This document shows positions 54,751 to 64,000 of a stretch of 64,000 nt of DNA, piece after piece (positions within the stretch are counted from its first letter, which is position 1; the number at the start of each line of letters is the position of its first letter). Source of the DNA: Desulfuribacillus alkaliarsenatis (lineage in GTDB: Bacteria; Bacillota; Bacilli; Desulfuribacillales; Desulfuribacillaceae); assembly GCF_001730225.1 (NCBI RefSeq), contig NZ_MIJE01000011.1:186001-250000 (forward strand). Reading direction: 5' to 3'. The notes beneath the pieces are model-generated. The model saw only the letters and a program-made list of their open reading frames with translations, searched no databases and was not told where the DNA came from. Position numbers and translations under genes: made by a program.

Positions 54751-57700
54751 ATGATGCAAAATGGTATACCCCAAAAACAGGGTCTATACGACCCACAGTT
54801 TGAGCATGATGCTTGTGGTATTGGTTTTGTCGCCAATATCAAAGGGAGACAGTCCCACGAAACAGTTGAGCAGGCGCTGCAGATTCTACTAAACTTAGAC
54901 CACCGCGGCGGACAGGGCTGTGAACCAAATTCAGGCGATGGTGCAGGAATCCTTATGCAAATCCCGCACTCGTTCTTAGCCTCTGAGTGTAAGAATATTG
55001 GCATTGAGCTACCTGAGTTTGGAAAATACGGGGTGGGGATGATGTTCCTGCCAAAGGATGCTGAACAAAGGTCAGTCTGTGAAAAGATGCTAGAGTCGAT
55101 TATTGAAGCTGAAGGACAGACTCTATTAGGCTGGAGAACTCTACCAACAAATAACTCTACCTTAGGAGACTCGGCGAAGTCGGTAGAACCGTGCATGCGA
55201 CAAGTATTTATTGGCGCAGCTGACGGCTTAGAAGATCAGCTAGCGTTTGAGCGCAAACTGTATGTTATTCGCAAGCTAGCAGAGCAACAAATCCGTTTCG
55301 GAGATGTAGCAGGAGGAGAACAGTTTTTCTTTGCTAGTCTCTCTAGCAGAACTATTGTTTACAAAGGCATGCTTATTCCTGAGCAAGTCGACGTTTACTA
55401 CGCAGATTTAAAGAATCCAGAAATGAAAACTGCCTTAGCCCTTGTACACTCCAGGTTTAGTACGAACACATTCCCGAGCTGGGAGCGTGCACACCCATAT
55501 CGATATATTATTCACAATGGTGAAATCAATACTTTACGTGGTAATGTCAACTGGATGCACGCGCGTCAAGCGATGTGTGAGTCTGAGCTGTTCGGCGATG
55601 ATATTAAAAAAATTCTGCCTATTATTGACACAGACGGTAGTGACTCGCAGATTTTTGATAACTGCTTAGAGTTTTTAACATTGTCAGGATATTCCTTGCC
55701 ACACGCAGCTATGATGATGATTCCAGAGCCTTGGTCTAACCATGAGAGTATGGATGATAACAAAAAAGCATTCTATGAGTACCACAGCTGCTTAATGGAG
55801 CCATGGGATGGTCCAGCTGCTGTCGCGTTTACAGATGGAAGTATCATAGGTGCGGTACTTGACCGTAATGGTCTACGCCCTGCACGTTATTATGTAACTA
55901 AGGATGACCTGATAATCATGGCGTCTGAGGTTGGCGTGCTTGATGTTAATCCAGAAGACGTGGTCTATAAGCAACGTCTCCAGCCAGGGAGAATGCTACT
56001 AGTGGATACGGTTGCAGGTCGTATTGTTGACGATGAAGAATTGAAGCAGCAAATGGCCGCAGAGAAGCCATACCGTGAATGGATTAATCAATATTTAGTA
56101 AACTTGGAAGACCTACCAGAAGCGCCACAGGTACCTGAGGCAGATCATGATTCTGTTTTAGAACGTCAATTAGCCTTTGGCTACACCTATGAAGACCTAA
56201 GAAAAACAATCGAACCTATGGCAGTGAATGTAATTGATCCCGTTGGAGCGATGGGGATTGATACGCCACTTGCTGTATTATCCGAAAAACCACATCTTCT
56301 ATACAACTACTTCAAACAGCTATTTGCACAGGTTACGAATCCGCCAATTGATGCGATTCGAGAGGAAATTATCACTGCCAGTGACACTACGATTGGGCCA
56401 GAAAGAAATTTAATCAAGCCTGAGCCAGAAAGCTGTAGACAAATTCGTATAAAATCACCAATCCTTAAAAATAATGAATTAGCAAAGATTTCTCATGTTG
56501 AACGTGAAGGTTTTAAATCCGTTACACTTTCCGTACTGTACAATGTAAAGGAAGGAAGCAAAGGACTAGAGTCTGCCCTAGAGCGAATAAGTGCAGAAGC
56601 AGACCGTGCGATTGAAGCGGGAGCGACCTTTATCATCCTTTCTGACCGTGGCGTGAATAAAGATCAAGCGGCAATACCGATGTTATTAGCAACCTCGGGA
56701 GTGCATCATCACTTGGTTCGCCAGGGAACACGGACGAAGATTGCCCTCATAGCAGAAACAGGGGAAGCAAGAGAAGTACATCACTTTGCACTTCTTATTG
56801 GATATGGTGCTAGCGCTATTAACCCTTACCTAGCCTTTGAAACCCTTGAAGATATGATTAACACAGGTTTAATTACAGATATTGATTATGAAAAAGCCAT
56901 AAGTAATTATGTGAAAGCAGCAACAAAGGGCGTTGTTAAAGTCCTGTCGAAGATGGGTATTTCTACAATTCAAAGCTATCACGGTGCACAAATCTTTGAA
57001 TGTATAGGAATTGCTCAGGATGTAATCGATAAATACTTCACGTGGACACCATCTCGTATAGGAGGAATTGGGCTTGATGTAATTGCCCAAGAGGTGGAAG
57101 CCCGACACAAGCGTGCCTACGATGATATTGAAGGACGTGACCGCAGCTTGGATAGTGGTGGAGAGCACCAGTGGCGTAAAGACGGTGAGTACCATCTGTT
57201 TAACCCAGAGTCAATTACAATACTGCAGGAAGCGTGCCGCAATAATAGCTATAAGCAGTTTAAAAGCTATGCAGATATGTTAAATAGTGAGACACAAAAT
57301 CAAGCGACATTACGTGGATTATTTGATTTTAAATATGCGTCTAATCCGATACCAATTGAAGAGGTAGAATCGGTAGAATCGATTTGTAAGCGCTTTAAGA
57401 CTGGTGCAATGTCCTTTGGGTCAATTAGTAAAGAAGCCCACGAAGCGCTAGCGATTGCTATGAACCGCATAGGCGGTAAAAGTAATACCGGAGAAGGTGG
57501 AGAAGATCCTGACCGCTTCACTCCAGATGCTAATGGTGACCTACGTCGTAGTGCTATTAAACAGGTAGCTTCTGGTCGCTTCGGAGTAACCAGTGAATAC
57601 CTTGTGAACGCAGATGAAATTCAGATTAAAATGGCACAGGGAGCAAAGCCAGGTGAAGGTGGGCAACTTCCAGGTCGTAAGGTTTATCCTTGGGTTGCGG

Positions 57701-59349
57701 AAGTTCGTGGAACGACAGCTGGTGTAGGTCTTATATCACCACCACCACACCACGATATATATTCAATTGAAGACTTAGCAGAGTTAATACATGACCTTAA
57801 GAACGCTAACCCGCGCGCTCGGATTAACGTAAAGCTAGTGTCTGAGGTAGGAGTAGGGACGATTGCAGCAGGGGTTGCAAAGGGTAGGGCTGATGTTGTA
57901 CTAATCAGCGGCTTTGACGGCGGAACAGGAGCATCACCAAAGACGAGTATTAAACATGCAGGTCTTCCATGGGAGTTAGGCTTAGCAGAAACCCATCAAA
58001 CCCTAGTTCTAAATAACCTGCGTGACCGCATTGTTGTAGAAACAGACGGAAAGATGATGACAGGTCGTGATGTTGTTATAGCGGCACTCCTAGGTGCAGA
58101 AGAATATGGGTTTGCAACGGCACCATTAGTAGTCCTTGGCTGCGTAATGATGCGTGTGTGTCATATGGACACCTGTCCAGTGGGTGTAGCGACGCAAAAC
58201 CCAGAGCTGCGCAAATTGTTCAAGGGAGACCCAGCACATGTTGTTAACTTCATGAAATTTATTGCTCAGGATATGCGTGAATACATGGCGCAGTTAGGCT
58301 TCCGTACGATTGATGAGATGATTGGCAGAACTGACAGGCTAGAAGTAACGAGAGCAAGAAACCACTGGAAAGCGAAAGGCTTAGATTATTCAGCAATATT
58401 ACATCAGCCTGAGGTACATCCGAGCGTGGGCAGATATTGCTCGATGGAGCAAGATCATGGTCTAGATAAATCTTTAGATATGACGAAAATCATGGGTATC
58501 TGTAAGCCAGCAATAGAAAGTAAGCAACCAGTTGAGGCTGATTTGCCAATATGCAATATAAATCGCGTTGTAGGAACGATTACAGGCAGCGAAATTACTA
58601 GGAAATATGGGAAGCAGGGTCTGCCTAAGGATACAATTCGCTTGAATTTCACGGGCTCAGCAGGTCAAAGCTTTGGTGCATTCGTGCCAAGGGGAATGAC
58701 AATGAAGCTAGAAGGTGATGCTAACGATTACTTTGGTAAGGGGTTATCGGGCGGAAAGCTAATTGTATATCCTCCAAAGACTTCCAGATTTGTACCAGAG
58801 GAAAATATTATAATCGGTAACGTAGCGTTCTATGGAGCTACTTCTGGGGAGGCCTATATCCGGGGAATCGCTGGGGAGCGTTTCGGTGTAAGGAATAGCG
58901 GCGTTCATGCTGTTGTAGAAGGCGTTGGTGATCACGCTTGCGAATATATGACGGGTGGCCGTGCTGTAATATTAGGCGCAACAGGTAGAAACTTCGCAGC
59001 GGGAATGTCTGGTGGAGTTGCATATGTGCTAGATGTTAATGGAAATTTCAGAGACCTGTGTAATAAAGAAATGGTTTTATTAGAAGAACTTGATTGCGAA
59101 CAGGAAACAGCTGAAGTAAAAGGCATGATTGAAAAGCACGTGGCATATACAGGTAGTACCTATGCACAATCAATTTTAGACAACTGGGATGCAATGGTAT
59201 CGAAGTTTGTCATGGTAATTCCTAAGGACTATAAGCGCATGATAGAAGCAATTAATCGTGCCCATGAAGCTGGATTAACAGGTTCAGAGGCTGTTATGGC
59301 GGCATTTGAAGAAAATAAAAATGACCAATCGCGCGTTAGCGGAAACTAA
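54751..59349 (+). CDS. gltB: Glutamate synthase large subunit
   Basis: A 1532-residue enzyme that moves glutamine amide N to 2-oxoglutarate. N-terminal class II glutaminase: after removal of a short propeptide Cys22 (DACGIGF) becomes the nucleophile. Central domain, then FMN barrel ([57 protein letters not shown]), Cys set of the 3Fe-4S cluster ([12 protein letters not shown]), and C-terminal GXGXG beta-helix ([21 protein letters not shown]). Length is standard. gltD follows after 20 bp. Confidence 0.96.
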   Translation: MMQNGIPQKQGLYDPQFEHDACGIGFVANIKGRQSHETVEQALQILLNLDHRGGQGCEPNSGDGAGILMQIPHSFLASECKNIGIELPEFGKYGVGMMFLPKDAEQRSVCEKMLESIIEAEGQTLLGWRTLPTNNSTLGDSAKSVEPCMRQVFIGAADGLEDQLAFERKLYVIRKLAEQQIRFGDVAGGEQFFFASLSSRTIVYKGMLIPEQVDVYYADLKNPEMKTALALVHSRFSTNTFPSWERAHPYRYIIHNGEINTLRGNVNWMHARQAMCESELFGDDIKKILPIIDTDGSDSQIFDNCLEFLTLSGYSLPHAAMMMIPEPWSNHESMDDNKKAFYEYHSCLMEPWDGPAAVAFTDGSIIGAVLDRNGLRPARYYVTKDDLIIMASEVGVLDVNPEDVVYKQRLQPGRMLLVDTVAGRIVDDEELKQQMAAEKPYREWINQYLVNLEDLPEAPQVPEADHDSVLERQLAFGYTYEDLRKTIEPMAVNVIDPVGAMGIDTPLAVLSEKPHLLYNYFKQLFAQVTNPPIDAIREEIITASDTTIGPERNLIKPEPESCRQIRIKSPILKNNELAKISHVEREGFKSVTLSVLYNVKEGSKGLESALERISAEADRAIEAGATFIILSDRGVNKDQAAIPMLLATSGVHHHLVRQGTRTKIALIAETGEAREVHHFALLIGYGASAINPYLAFETLEDMINTGLITDIDYEKAISNYVKAATKGVVKVLSKMGISTIQSYHGAQIFECIGIAQDVIDKYFTWTPSRIGGIGLDVIAQEVEARHKRAYDDIEGRDRSLDSGGEHQWRKDGEYHLFNPESITILQEACRNNSYKQFKSYADMLNSETQNQATLRGLFDFKYASNPIPIEEVESVESICKRFKTGAMSFGSISKEAHEALAIAMNRIGGKSNTGEGGEDPDRFTPDANGDLRRSAIKQVASGRFGVTSEYLVNADEIQIKMAQGAKPGEGGQLPGRKVYPWVAEVRGTTAGVGLISPPPHHDIYSIEDLAELIHDLKNANPRARINVKLVSEVGVGTIAAGVAKGRADVVLISGFDGGTGASPKTSIKHAGLPWELGLAETHQTLVLNNLRDRIVVETDGKMMTGRDVVIAALLGAEEYGFATAPLVVLGCVMMRVCHMDTCPVGVATQNPELRKLFKGDPAHVVNFMKFIAQDMREYMAQLGFRTIDEMIGRTDRLEVTRARNHWKAKGLDYSAILHQPEVHPSVGRYCSMEQDHGLDKSLDMTKIMGICKPAIESKQPVEADLPICNINRVVGTITGSEITRKYGKQGLPKDTIRLNFTGSAGQSFGAFVPRGMTMKLEGDANDYFGKGLSGGKLIVYPPKTSRFVPEENIIIGNVAFYGATSGEAYIRGIAGERFGVRNSGVHAVVEGVGDHACEYMTGGRAVILGATGRNFAAGMSGGVAYVLDVNGNFRDLCNKEMVLLEELDCEQETAEVKGMIEKHVAYTGSTYAQSILDNWDAMVSKFVMVIPKDYKRMIEAINRAHEAGLTGSEAVMAAFEENKNDQSRVSGN

Positions 59350-59369
59350 AGGGACGAGGAGGCAGGAAA

Positions 59370-60842
59370 ATGGGAAAACCAACAGGATTTATGGAGTATC
59401 AACGCCAATTGCCAGCTGATCGCGATCCGCTTGAGCGCATAGGAGATTGGCAGGAATTTCATCTAACATTATCTGAGGAAGAATTAGGTAAGCAGGGAGC
59501 CCGTTGTATGGATTGCGGAATTCCTTTCTGTCACACAGGTGCAATGGTCGGAGGTATGGCGTCAGGATGTCCAGTTAACAACCTAATTTCTGAGTGGAAT
59601 GACCTTGTGTATCGTGGGTTATGGAAGGAAGCATTAGACCGTCTCTTCAAGACTAATAACTTCCCAGAGTTTACGGGCAGGGTTTGCCCAGCTCCATGTG
59701 AAGGATCATGTACGGCGGGTTTAAATGGTGAAGCAGTATCAATAAAAAATGCCGAATACTCAATTATAGAAAAAGGCTATAAGGAAGGCTGGATAAAACC
59801 ACAACCACCTACAAAACGCACTGGGAAAAAAGTTGCCGTTGTAGGCTCTGGCCCAGCTGGACTTGCTGCTGCAGATCAGCTTAATAAAGCAGGTCATAGT
59901 GTTACTGTCTATGAGCGTGCTGACCGAGTTGGTGGGCTACTAATGTACGGTATACCAAATATGAAGCTAGATAAAAGCTTTATAGAACGCCGTGCTAAGA
60001 TAATGGAGCAGGAAGGCATCACTTTTATTACTAACACCGAAGTTGGTAAAGACATATCTGCGAAAAAGCTTAAAGAAGATTATGACGCTATAATACTAGC
60101 GGGTGGAGCAACTAAACCGCGTGACCTCCCAGCCGAGGGTAGGGAGCTTAAGGGTATTCACTTTGCTATGGATTTTTTACATGCTAACACAAAGAGTCTC
60201 TTAGACTCTAAGCTTGAAGACGGGAATTTCATCTCTGCAGAAGGTAAAGATGTAATAGTAATAGGTGGTGGGGATACTGGAACTGACTGTGTCGGCACAT
60301 CTATCCGTCATAAATGCAAAACTGTAACACAACTTGAGATTATGCCACAAGCACCAGTGGACAGAGCCGAAAACAACCCTTGGCCACAGTACCCGAAGGT
60401 GTTGAAAACGGACTATGGTCAAGAAGAAGCAATAGCCTTGTACGGTAGTGACCCTAGAAAGTATTGCTGCATGACGAAAAAGTTCGTTGGTGACGAAAAT
60501 GGTCATGTTAAAGAGATTCACACAGTAGAAGTGAACTGGGAAAAGGATGCACAAGGTCGCTTTATCCCTGTGGAAATCGAAGGCACATCTAGGGTTTGGC
60601 CAGCACAGCTTGTATTGTTAGCAATGGGCTTCCTGGGTCCAGAAGACACAATGCTTGAAGAGCTAGGGGTTGAACGTGATGGGCGCTCAAATGCAAAAAC
60701 CAATGAAGGCAAATATAGTACAAATATAGACGGAGTATTTGCTGCTGGAGATATGCGTCGCGGACAAAGCTTGGTCGTCTGGGCAATCAATGAAGGTCGC
60801 TCGGCGGCAGCGGAGTGTGATCGCTACTTAGCGGATAAATAA
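59370..60842 (+). CDS. gltD: Glutamate synthase small subunit
   Basis: A 490-residue FAD/NAD(P)H subunit feeding electrons to GltB. Cys motifs of the [4Fe-4S] clusters ([18 protein letters not shown]), FAD site [17 protein letters not shown] (about 150-166), NAD(P) site [13 protein letters not shown] (about 291-303), and [29 protein letters not shown] precedes ATG 59370. Ends the operon; a hairpin follows. Confidence 0.95.
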   Translation: MGKPTGFMEYQRQLPADRDPLERIGDWQEFHLTLSEEELGKQGARCMDCGIPFCHTGAMVGGMASGCPVNNLISEWNDLVYRGLWKEALDRLFKTNNFPEFTGRVCPAPCEGSCTAGLNGEAVSIKNAEYSIIEKGYKEGWIKPQPPTKRTGKKVAVVGSGPAGLAAADQLNKAGHSVTVYERADRVGGLLMYGIPNMKLDKSFIERRAKIMEQEGITFITNTEVGKDISAKKLKEDYDAIILAGGATKPRDLPAEGRELKGIHFAMDFLHANTKSLLDSKLEDGNFISAEGKDVIVIGGGDTGTDCVGTSIRHKCKTVTQLEIMPQAPVDRAENNPWPQYPKVLKTDYGQEEAIALYGSDPRKYCCMTKKFVGDENGHVKEIHTVEVNWEKDAQGRFIPVEIEGTSRVWPAQLVLLAMGFLGPEDTMLEELGVERDGRSNAKTNEGKYSTNIDGVFAAGDMRRGQSLVVWAINEGRSAAAECDRYLADK

Positions 60843-60893
60843 AAATAAAGAAGCAAGTAAGTGAAAAACTAGCAAATGAATCAATTTGAAAGT

Positions 60894-60939
60894 AGAGAAG
60901 CCCTTAAATGAGATACGAAAAAGGCTTCTCTGCTTTTTA
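60894..60939 (+). terminator. Terminator after gltD
   Basis: AGAGAAGCCCTT ... AAGGCTTCTCT stem, then GCTTTTTA. Confidence 0.8.
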
Positions 60940-61040
60940 ATATAAAATATTAAGGAAACAGTGCATGAATCATAGGTATATGGTATCATATTAAGTAATA
61001 TATTGAGATTACCCAACATACTTTTAAAGGGGGATTGGGC

Positions 61041-61775
61041 ATGTCTAATGAAGAAACAGATTTTAGTGAGTTAGATGGACAGCTAGAAATGGTAGTCGAA
61101 GGACTTGCAAAAAAAGACAAGAAAAAAGCTGTCAGCTATTATATGAAAGAATCGACAATAGATAGAATTAAAGAGGCAGCAAAAAAGTATAACATGAAAG
61201 ACAGTCAATTTCTTGAAGAAGCAATATGCAGGTTGCTTGATGTTATAGAGACGAAGCCGCTAAAGCAATCTCTTGAAGAGAAACCTGCTACTAAAGAAGA
61301 AGTAATTTCAGAATCGAAGCAATCAGTAAAAGACGAGCATTCGATAAAAGAGAAGCCACCTAAAAAAGAAAAACCAACACCTTGGGGTAGACTAAATAGC
61401 AAGGCAAAACACCACCAAGATAATGGGCAAGAAATAATCGAGAAGCCTATAGAAGAAAATTCATCTAGCAATCAAAAAGATTTAACTGAAGCAGAAAAAC
61501 AAGAGCTAAAAGGACAGGTTCTTGATTATATATTTACTAATTTTAAGCCAGATTATCGTATCCTTTACCGTAGATTTGAGAAACTGATTAAAGGTACTAT
61601 CGAGATTGAGGCAACCATACTATTGACTATAATTAGAGAGTTGAATCAACAGAGCTACGTAACGTTCTTTGAACAACAAAACCTATTAGATATTAATAAA
61701 AAGATATTCGAAGAACGAATGCCAAATGTAGCTGATATATCTAAGTATTTTGAAGATGATAATGTTATAGAATGA
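61041..61775 (+). CDS. Hypothetical protein with ribbon-helix-helix-like N-terminus
   Basis: A 244-residue soluble protein. Residues about 28-70 (KAVSYYMKESTIDRIKEAAK, SQFLEEAICRLLD) look like an RHH DNA-binding unit: a short strand followed by two helices. A Lys/Glu/Pro-rich linker (about 75-145) has little structure. Residues about 150-230 look like a small helical winged-helix-like domain (QVLDYIFTNFKPDYRILYRRFEKLI). ATG 61041 follows AAAGGGGG. No family recognised. Perhaps a regulator or chromosome-associated protein. Confidence 0.65.
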   Translation: MSNEETDFSELDGQLEMVVEGLAKKDKKKAVSYYMKESTIDRIKEAAKKYNMKDSQFLEEAICRLLDVIETKPLKQSLEEKPATKEEVISESKQSVKDEHSIKEKPPKKEKPTPWGRLNSKAKHHQDNGQEIIEKPIEENSSSNQKDLTEAEKQELKGQVLDYIFTNFKPDYRILYRRFEKLIKGTIEIEATILLTIIRELNQQSYVTFFEQQNLLDINKKIFEERMPNVADISKYFEDDNVIE

Positions 61776-61838
61776 TAATAATTTAATTAAACTAACAAAT
61801 ATAAATTAAAATGAAGATAAATCAAGGAGGGTAAATTG

Positions 61839-62858
61839 ATGAAGTATGAAGATGTTCTAGGCCGTGCTAAGGAAGTAGTGAAGGAATACTGTAAGGTTTG
61901 TAGAGATTGTAATGGAAAGGTATGTGTAGGAGAAGTACCTGGAGTTGGTGGGAAATCTAGTGGAGCAGCCTTTATTCGTAGTAGAGAGAAGCTTAACGAG
62001 ATTAAAGTAAACTTAGATACGATTGTCGAAGAGCAGCCGATTGACACTAGCGTTGAATTATTCGGTCAAAAATTCAAATTTCCAGTATTTGCTGCGCCGA
62101 TTGGTGCTGTAGCGCTTAACTATGGCGGTCATATGGATGACTACACATATTCGCAAGCGATACTTAAGGGATGTCAAGATGCTGGCACACTAGGGTTTAC
62201 TGGTGATGGTGTAAAGGATGAATTTTACGACCTACCATTAAAAGCGATTGCTGAAAATGGAGGAAATGGAATTCCAACAATTAAGCCTTGGAAGAAGGAA
62301 GAAATCCTAGCGAAAATCAAAAAAGCAGAAGAAAGTAATGCTACAGCAGTAGCGATGGATATAGATGCTGCGGGGCTAGTTACTTTAGCGTTATTAGGTA
62401 AACCAGTTGGCACTAAATCCGTTGATGATTTGAAAGAGCTGATTTCAGCAACTAAGCTACCAGTTATCCTTAAAGGCGTTATGACAGTAGCAGGTGCGAA
62501 GAAGGCAATGGAAGCTGGTGCCTATGGAATAGTAGTATCTAATCATGGTGGGCGTGTGCTCGACCATACTCCAGCAACGATTGAAGTCCTACCAGAAATC
62601 GCAAAAGCTGTTAAAGGCAAATTAAAGATATTTGTTGATGGCGGCTTTAGAAGTGGAATGGATGTGTTCAAGGGCATAGCACTAGGTGCTGATGCAGTTA
62701 TTATAGGAAGACCTTATGTACTAGCAGCCTATGGCGGTGAGGCAGAAGGCGTAAAGATTTACACTGAAAAGCTTGGTCAAGAGTTACTGGAAACTATGAT
62801 TATGACAGGCTGCCATAGCATTAAAGACATCGATGAATCAAAGATTTTTAACGGATAG
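61839..62858 (+). CDS. FMN-dependent alpha-hydroxy-acid dehydrogenase/oxidase
   Basis: A 339-residue FMN TIM-barrel enzyme of the lactate oxidase/glycolate oxidase/isopentenyl isomerase-like group. APIGAVALNYGG (FMN), VAMDIDAAG, LPVILKGVMTVAGAKKAMEAG with the catalytic Lys, VSNHGGRVLDHTPA with the active-site His-Gly-Gly-Arg, VDGGFRSGMDVFKGIALGADAVIIGRPYVLAAYGG. Four Cys near the N-terminus (CKVCRDCNGKVC) are unusual and might bind a cluster or zinc. ATG 61839 follows AAGGAGGG. Substrate unclear; the Cys-rich N-terminus is often seen in anaerobic homologues. Confidence 0.9.
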   Translation: MKYEDVLGRAKEVVKEYCKVCRDCNGKVCVGEVPGVGGKSSGAAFIRSREKLNEIKVNLDTIVEEQPIDTSVELFGQKFKFPVFAAPIGAVALNYGGHMDDYTYSQAILKGCQDAGTLGFTGDGVKDEFYDLPLKAIAENGGNGIPTIKPWKKEEILAKIKKAEESNATAVAMDIDAAGLVTLALLGKPVGTKSVDDLKELISATKLPVILKGVMTVAGAKKAMEAGAYGIVVSNHGGRVLDHTPATIEVLPEIAKAVKGKLKIFVDGGFRSGMDVFKGIALGADAVIIGRPYVLAAYGGEAEGVKIYTEKLGQELLETMIMTGCHSIKDIDESKIFNG

Positions 62859-62877
62859 ATTTAATGGATAAATTAAG
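62853..62877. repeat. 13-nt repeat across a stop codon
   Basis: GGATAGATTTAAT (62853-62865) and GGATAAATTAAG (62866-62877). The first copy contains the TAG stop. Confidence 0.7.
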
Positions 62878-62920
62878 AAATAGCTCAGGGAATAGTGAGT
62901 TAACAATAGTATAGTTATAA

Positions 62921-62970
62921 AAAGAATGACGCGCTTATCTATAGTGGATAAAACGTCATTCTTTTTTTGA
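62921..62970. terminator. Bidirectional terminator
   Basis: AAAGAATGACG ... CGTCATTCTTT, 11-bp perfect stem, then T run; flanked by A run on the left. Confidence 0.88.
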
Positions 62971-63009
62971 TCAGTTGATATGTGTTTGGCTTGTTAAAAT
63001 TTTTAAGTG

Positions 63010-64000
63010 TTATTTAATCATACTGTTATAGCGGTACTGTCCGTTTGTTACATTGTCTATATCAATTATAAGATTGTATGTGCCTGCAGAAAGGGGGATT
63101 TGTGTAATAATAGATTCATTTTTCAACTCATATATTACTTCGGCTGTTGGATATGATTCTATTCTCAGCGTGATTGAACCAGTTTCAGCTGCAGACCTCC
63201 AGCTTAGGTAAAGGTTTTGATTCTCAGAAGCCTCGAAGCTTCTTCCGACAATGCCCTCATCCCAGTAAGAAAAAGTGCCTCTATCCTGCATGGTTTTCTG
63301 ATTAGTTGGTGCAATAGCAGTATAATGAAAACTCGCAGCTAATATTATAATTGCTAGAATTAAATAAATTGCATCCCGTGCCTTCGGACTAGGCATCTTG
63401 CTATCAACTTTAGCTAATACAATCTTACTTGCGTTGATGAAAGCAACACCTATAGCTAGCAATATTAGACTAAGGCCTATATGACTTCCACCCCATACAA
63501 AGAATACGTACAGTCTCTCGACAAACAACAATAATACAATGGCAACAAAAGCTATAGAACTGCTAAGACCGTATATTATTCCAAAGCGAAAGAATATCGT
63601 ACAGAGAAAATATACAGCACTAATTACAGCAAAAAACAGGCAGAAGCTCAGCAGAAGAATCAACAATTTATCGACAAGCTGTAGGTCAGCTAAGATGATT
63701 CCCATATAAAAGTCTGGCAGGGCATTAGTAGATTCAGATATACTCAACAAAAGTAGTTGCAGCACAATAATAGCAATGACTGCTGCTAGCACCGTATTCA
63801 GCACCACGCTTGAAAACCATATATCCTTTCGGCGGCTATTAAAGCTTAATAAGAAAGGTATTGAGTAAATTTGCACAAGGGGCAGGGCTATTAAAGAGCC
63901 AATCATCATCCCCCATAAAGGTGATAATAGGGTTACAAGTTGTATACTCTCAAAACCATTTCCAGTTATATAATAAAGAATAAATTGCAGAGAGCTATTA
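63010..64000 (-). CDS. Membrane protein with exported C-terminal domain (5' partial)
   Basis: At least 299 residues from the ATG at 63909, but the frame stays open to the window edge (...QLVTLLSPLWGMMIG), so the start is outside. About five to six further helices (to about residue 200 from that ATG) are followed by a soluble extracytoplasmic domain of about 100 residues with a beta-rich pattern (FSYWDEGIVGRSFEASENQN, GTYNLIIDIDN) that looks like an Ig/lectin-like fold. Not recognised as an ABC-2 permease despite its length. Function unknown. Confidence 0.7.
   Translation of the reverse strand, partial: NSSLQFILYYITGNGFESIQLVTLLSPLWGMMIGSLIALPLVQIYSIPFLLSFNSRRKDIWFSSVVLNTVLAAVIAIIVLQLLLLSISESTNALPDFYMGIILADLQLVDKLLILLLSFCLFFAVISAVYFLCTIFFRFGIIYGLSSSIAFVAIVLLLFVERLYVFFVWGGSHIGLSLILLAIGVAFINASKIVLAKVDSKMPSPKARDAIYLILAIIILAASFHYTAIAPTNQKTMQDRGTFSYWDEGIVGRSFEASENQNLYLSWRSAAETGSITLRIESYPTAEVIYELKNESIITQIPLSAGTYNLIIDIDNVTNGQYRYNSMIK

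Noticed and set aside
54681-55196. A 171-codon open frame on the minus strand
   Set aside because: It lies wholly antisense to the start of gltB, whose translation matches the family from the first residues; it has no ribosome site and a composition typical of a shadow frame.

Overview
The window looks like chromosomal DNA of a low-GC, endospore-forming Firmicute with an anaerobic or microaerobic life style. Pointers are strong AGGAGG ribosome sites, a YheC/YheD-type spore-coat ATP-grasp protein, NhaC, ThiT, meso-diaminopimelate dehydrogenase, a CshA-type helicase, rubrerythrin under a PerR-like box, and a [FeFe]-hydrogenase-like sensor. A Bacillales anaerobe such as Desulfuribacillus would fit, but that is a guess from gene content. 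There is no sign of phage, insertion sequence, plasmid, CRISPR array, tRNA or rRNA. The window is ordinary chromosome with 55 genes, the first and last cut by the window edges.

Layout. 1-1.9 kb: end of an SsuBC-like ABC importer and a MarR regulator. 2-5.8 kb: ArsA/Get3-like ATPase with an Hsp20-like tail, a small overlapping ORF, YheC/D protein, MetF. 5.9-12.2 kb: WG-repeat protein, split glutathione synthesis pair, membrane diguanylate cyclase. 12.5-17.4 kb: GlnA, nitrilase-family amidase, ThiT, ABC-F ATPase and a small basic protein. 17.7-25.9 kb: NhaC antiporter, YbjQ, Ddh, a 977-residue CBS/PAS/GGDEF/HD-GYP protein, rubrerythrin, a degenerate nucleotidyltransferase and an EamA transporter. 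26.1-30.8 kb: a ynjBCD-F-like operon (binding protein, two permeases, ATPase, CDP-alcohol phosphotransferase). 30.9-35.6 kb: stand-alone FMN glutamate-synthase domain protein, CheY-like protein, TetR with its ABC-2 exporter. 35.7-40.2 kb: OmpR/kinase pair followed by three exported coiled-coil proteins. 40.3-45.3 kb: CshA-like helicase, cold-shock protein, unrecognised 506-residue membrane protein, PurT. 45.3-51.2 kb: [FeFe]-hydrogenase-like/GGDEF fusion and potABCD. 51.3-64 kb: cNMP-binding/DUF2225 protein, two membrane or exported proteins, GltB-GltD, an RHH-like protein, an FMN hydroxy-acid dehydrogenase and a truncated membrane protein.

Themes. Nitrogen and glutamate metabolism is well represented (GlnA, GltBD, a GltB-like FMN protein, amidase, Ddh, GshA), as is c-di-GMP signalling: three GGDEF proteins, all with intact RxxD I-sites, one of them also carrying HD-GYP. 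The most unusual gene is 45315-47243, in which a ferredoxin plus [FeFe]-hydrogenase H-cluster domain is fused to a diguanylate cyclase.

A non-coding theme recurs throughout: short (12-27 bp) degenerate tandem duplications, mostly just after or across stop codons (about a dozen loci), sometimes extending the 3' end of the coding sequence in whole codons. Regulatory signals that can be read with fair confidence include a PerR-like box at the rubrerythrin promoter, a palindromic TetR operator at the exporter promoter, a hairpin covering the ribosome site of the WG-repeat gene, and a 5' half of a TPP riboswitch in front of thiT.
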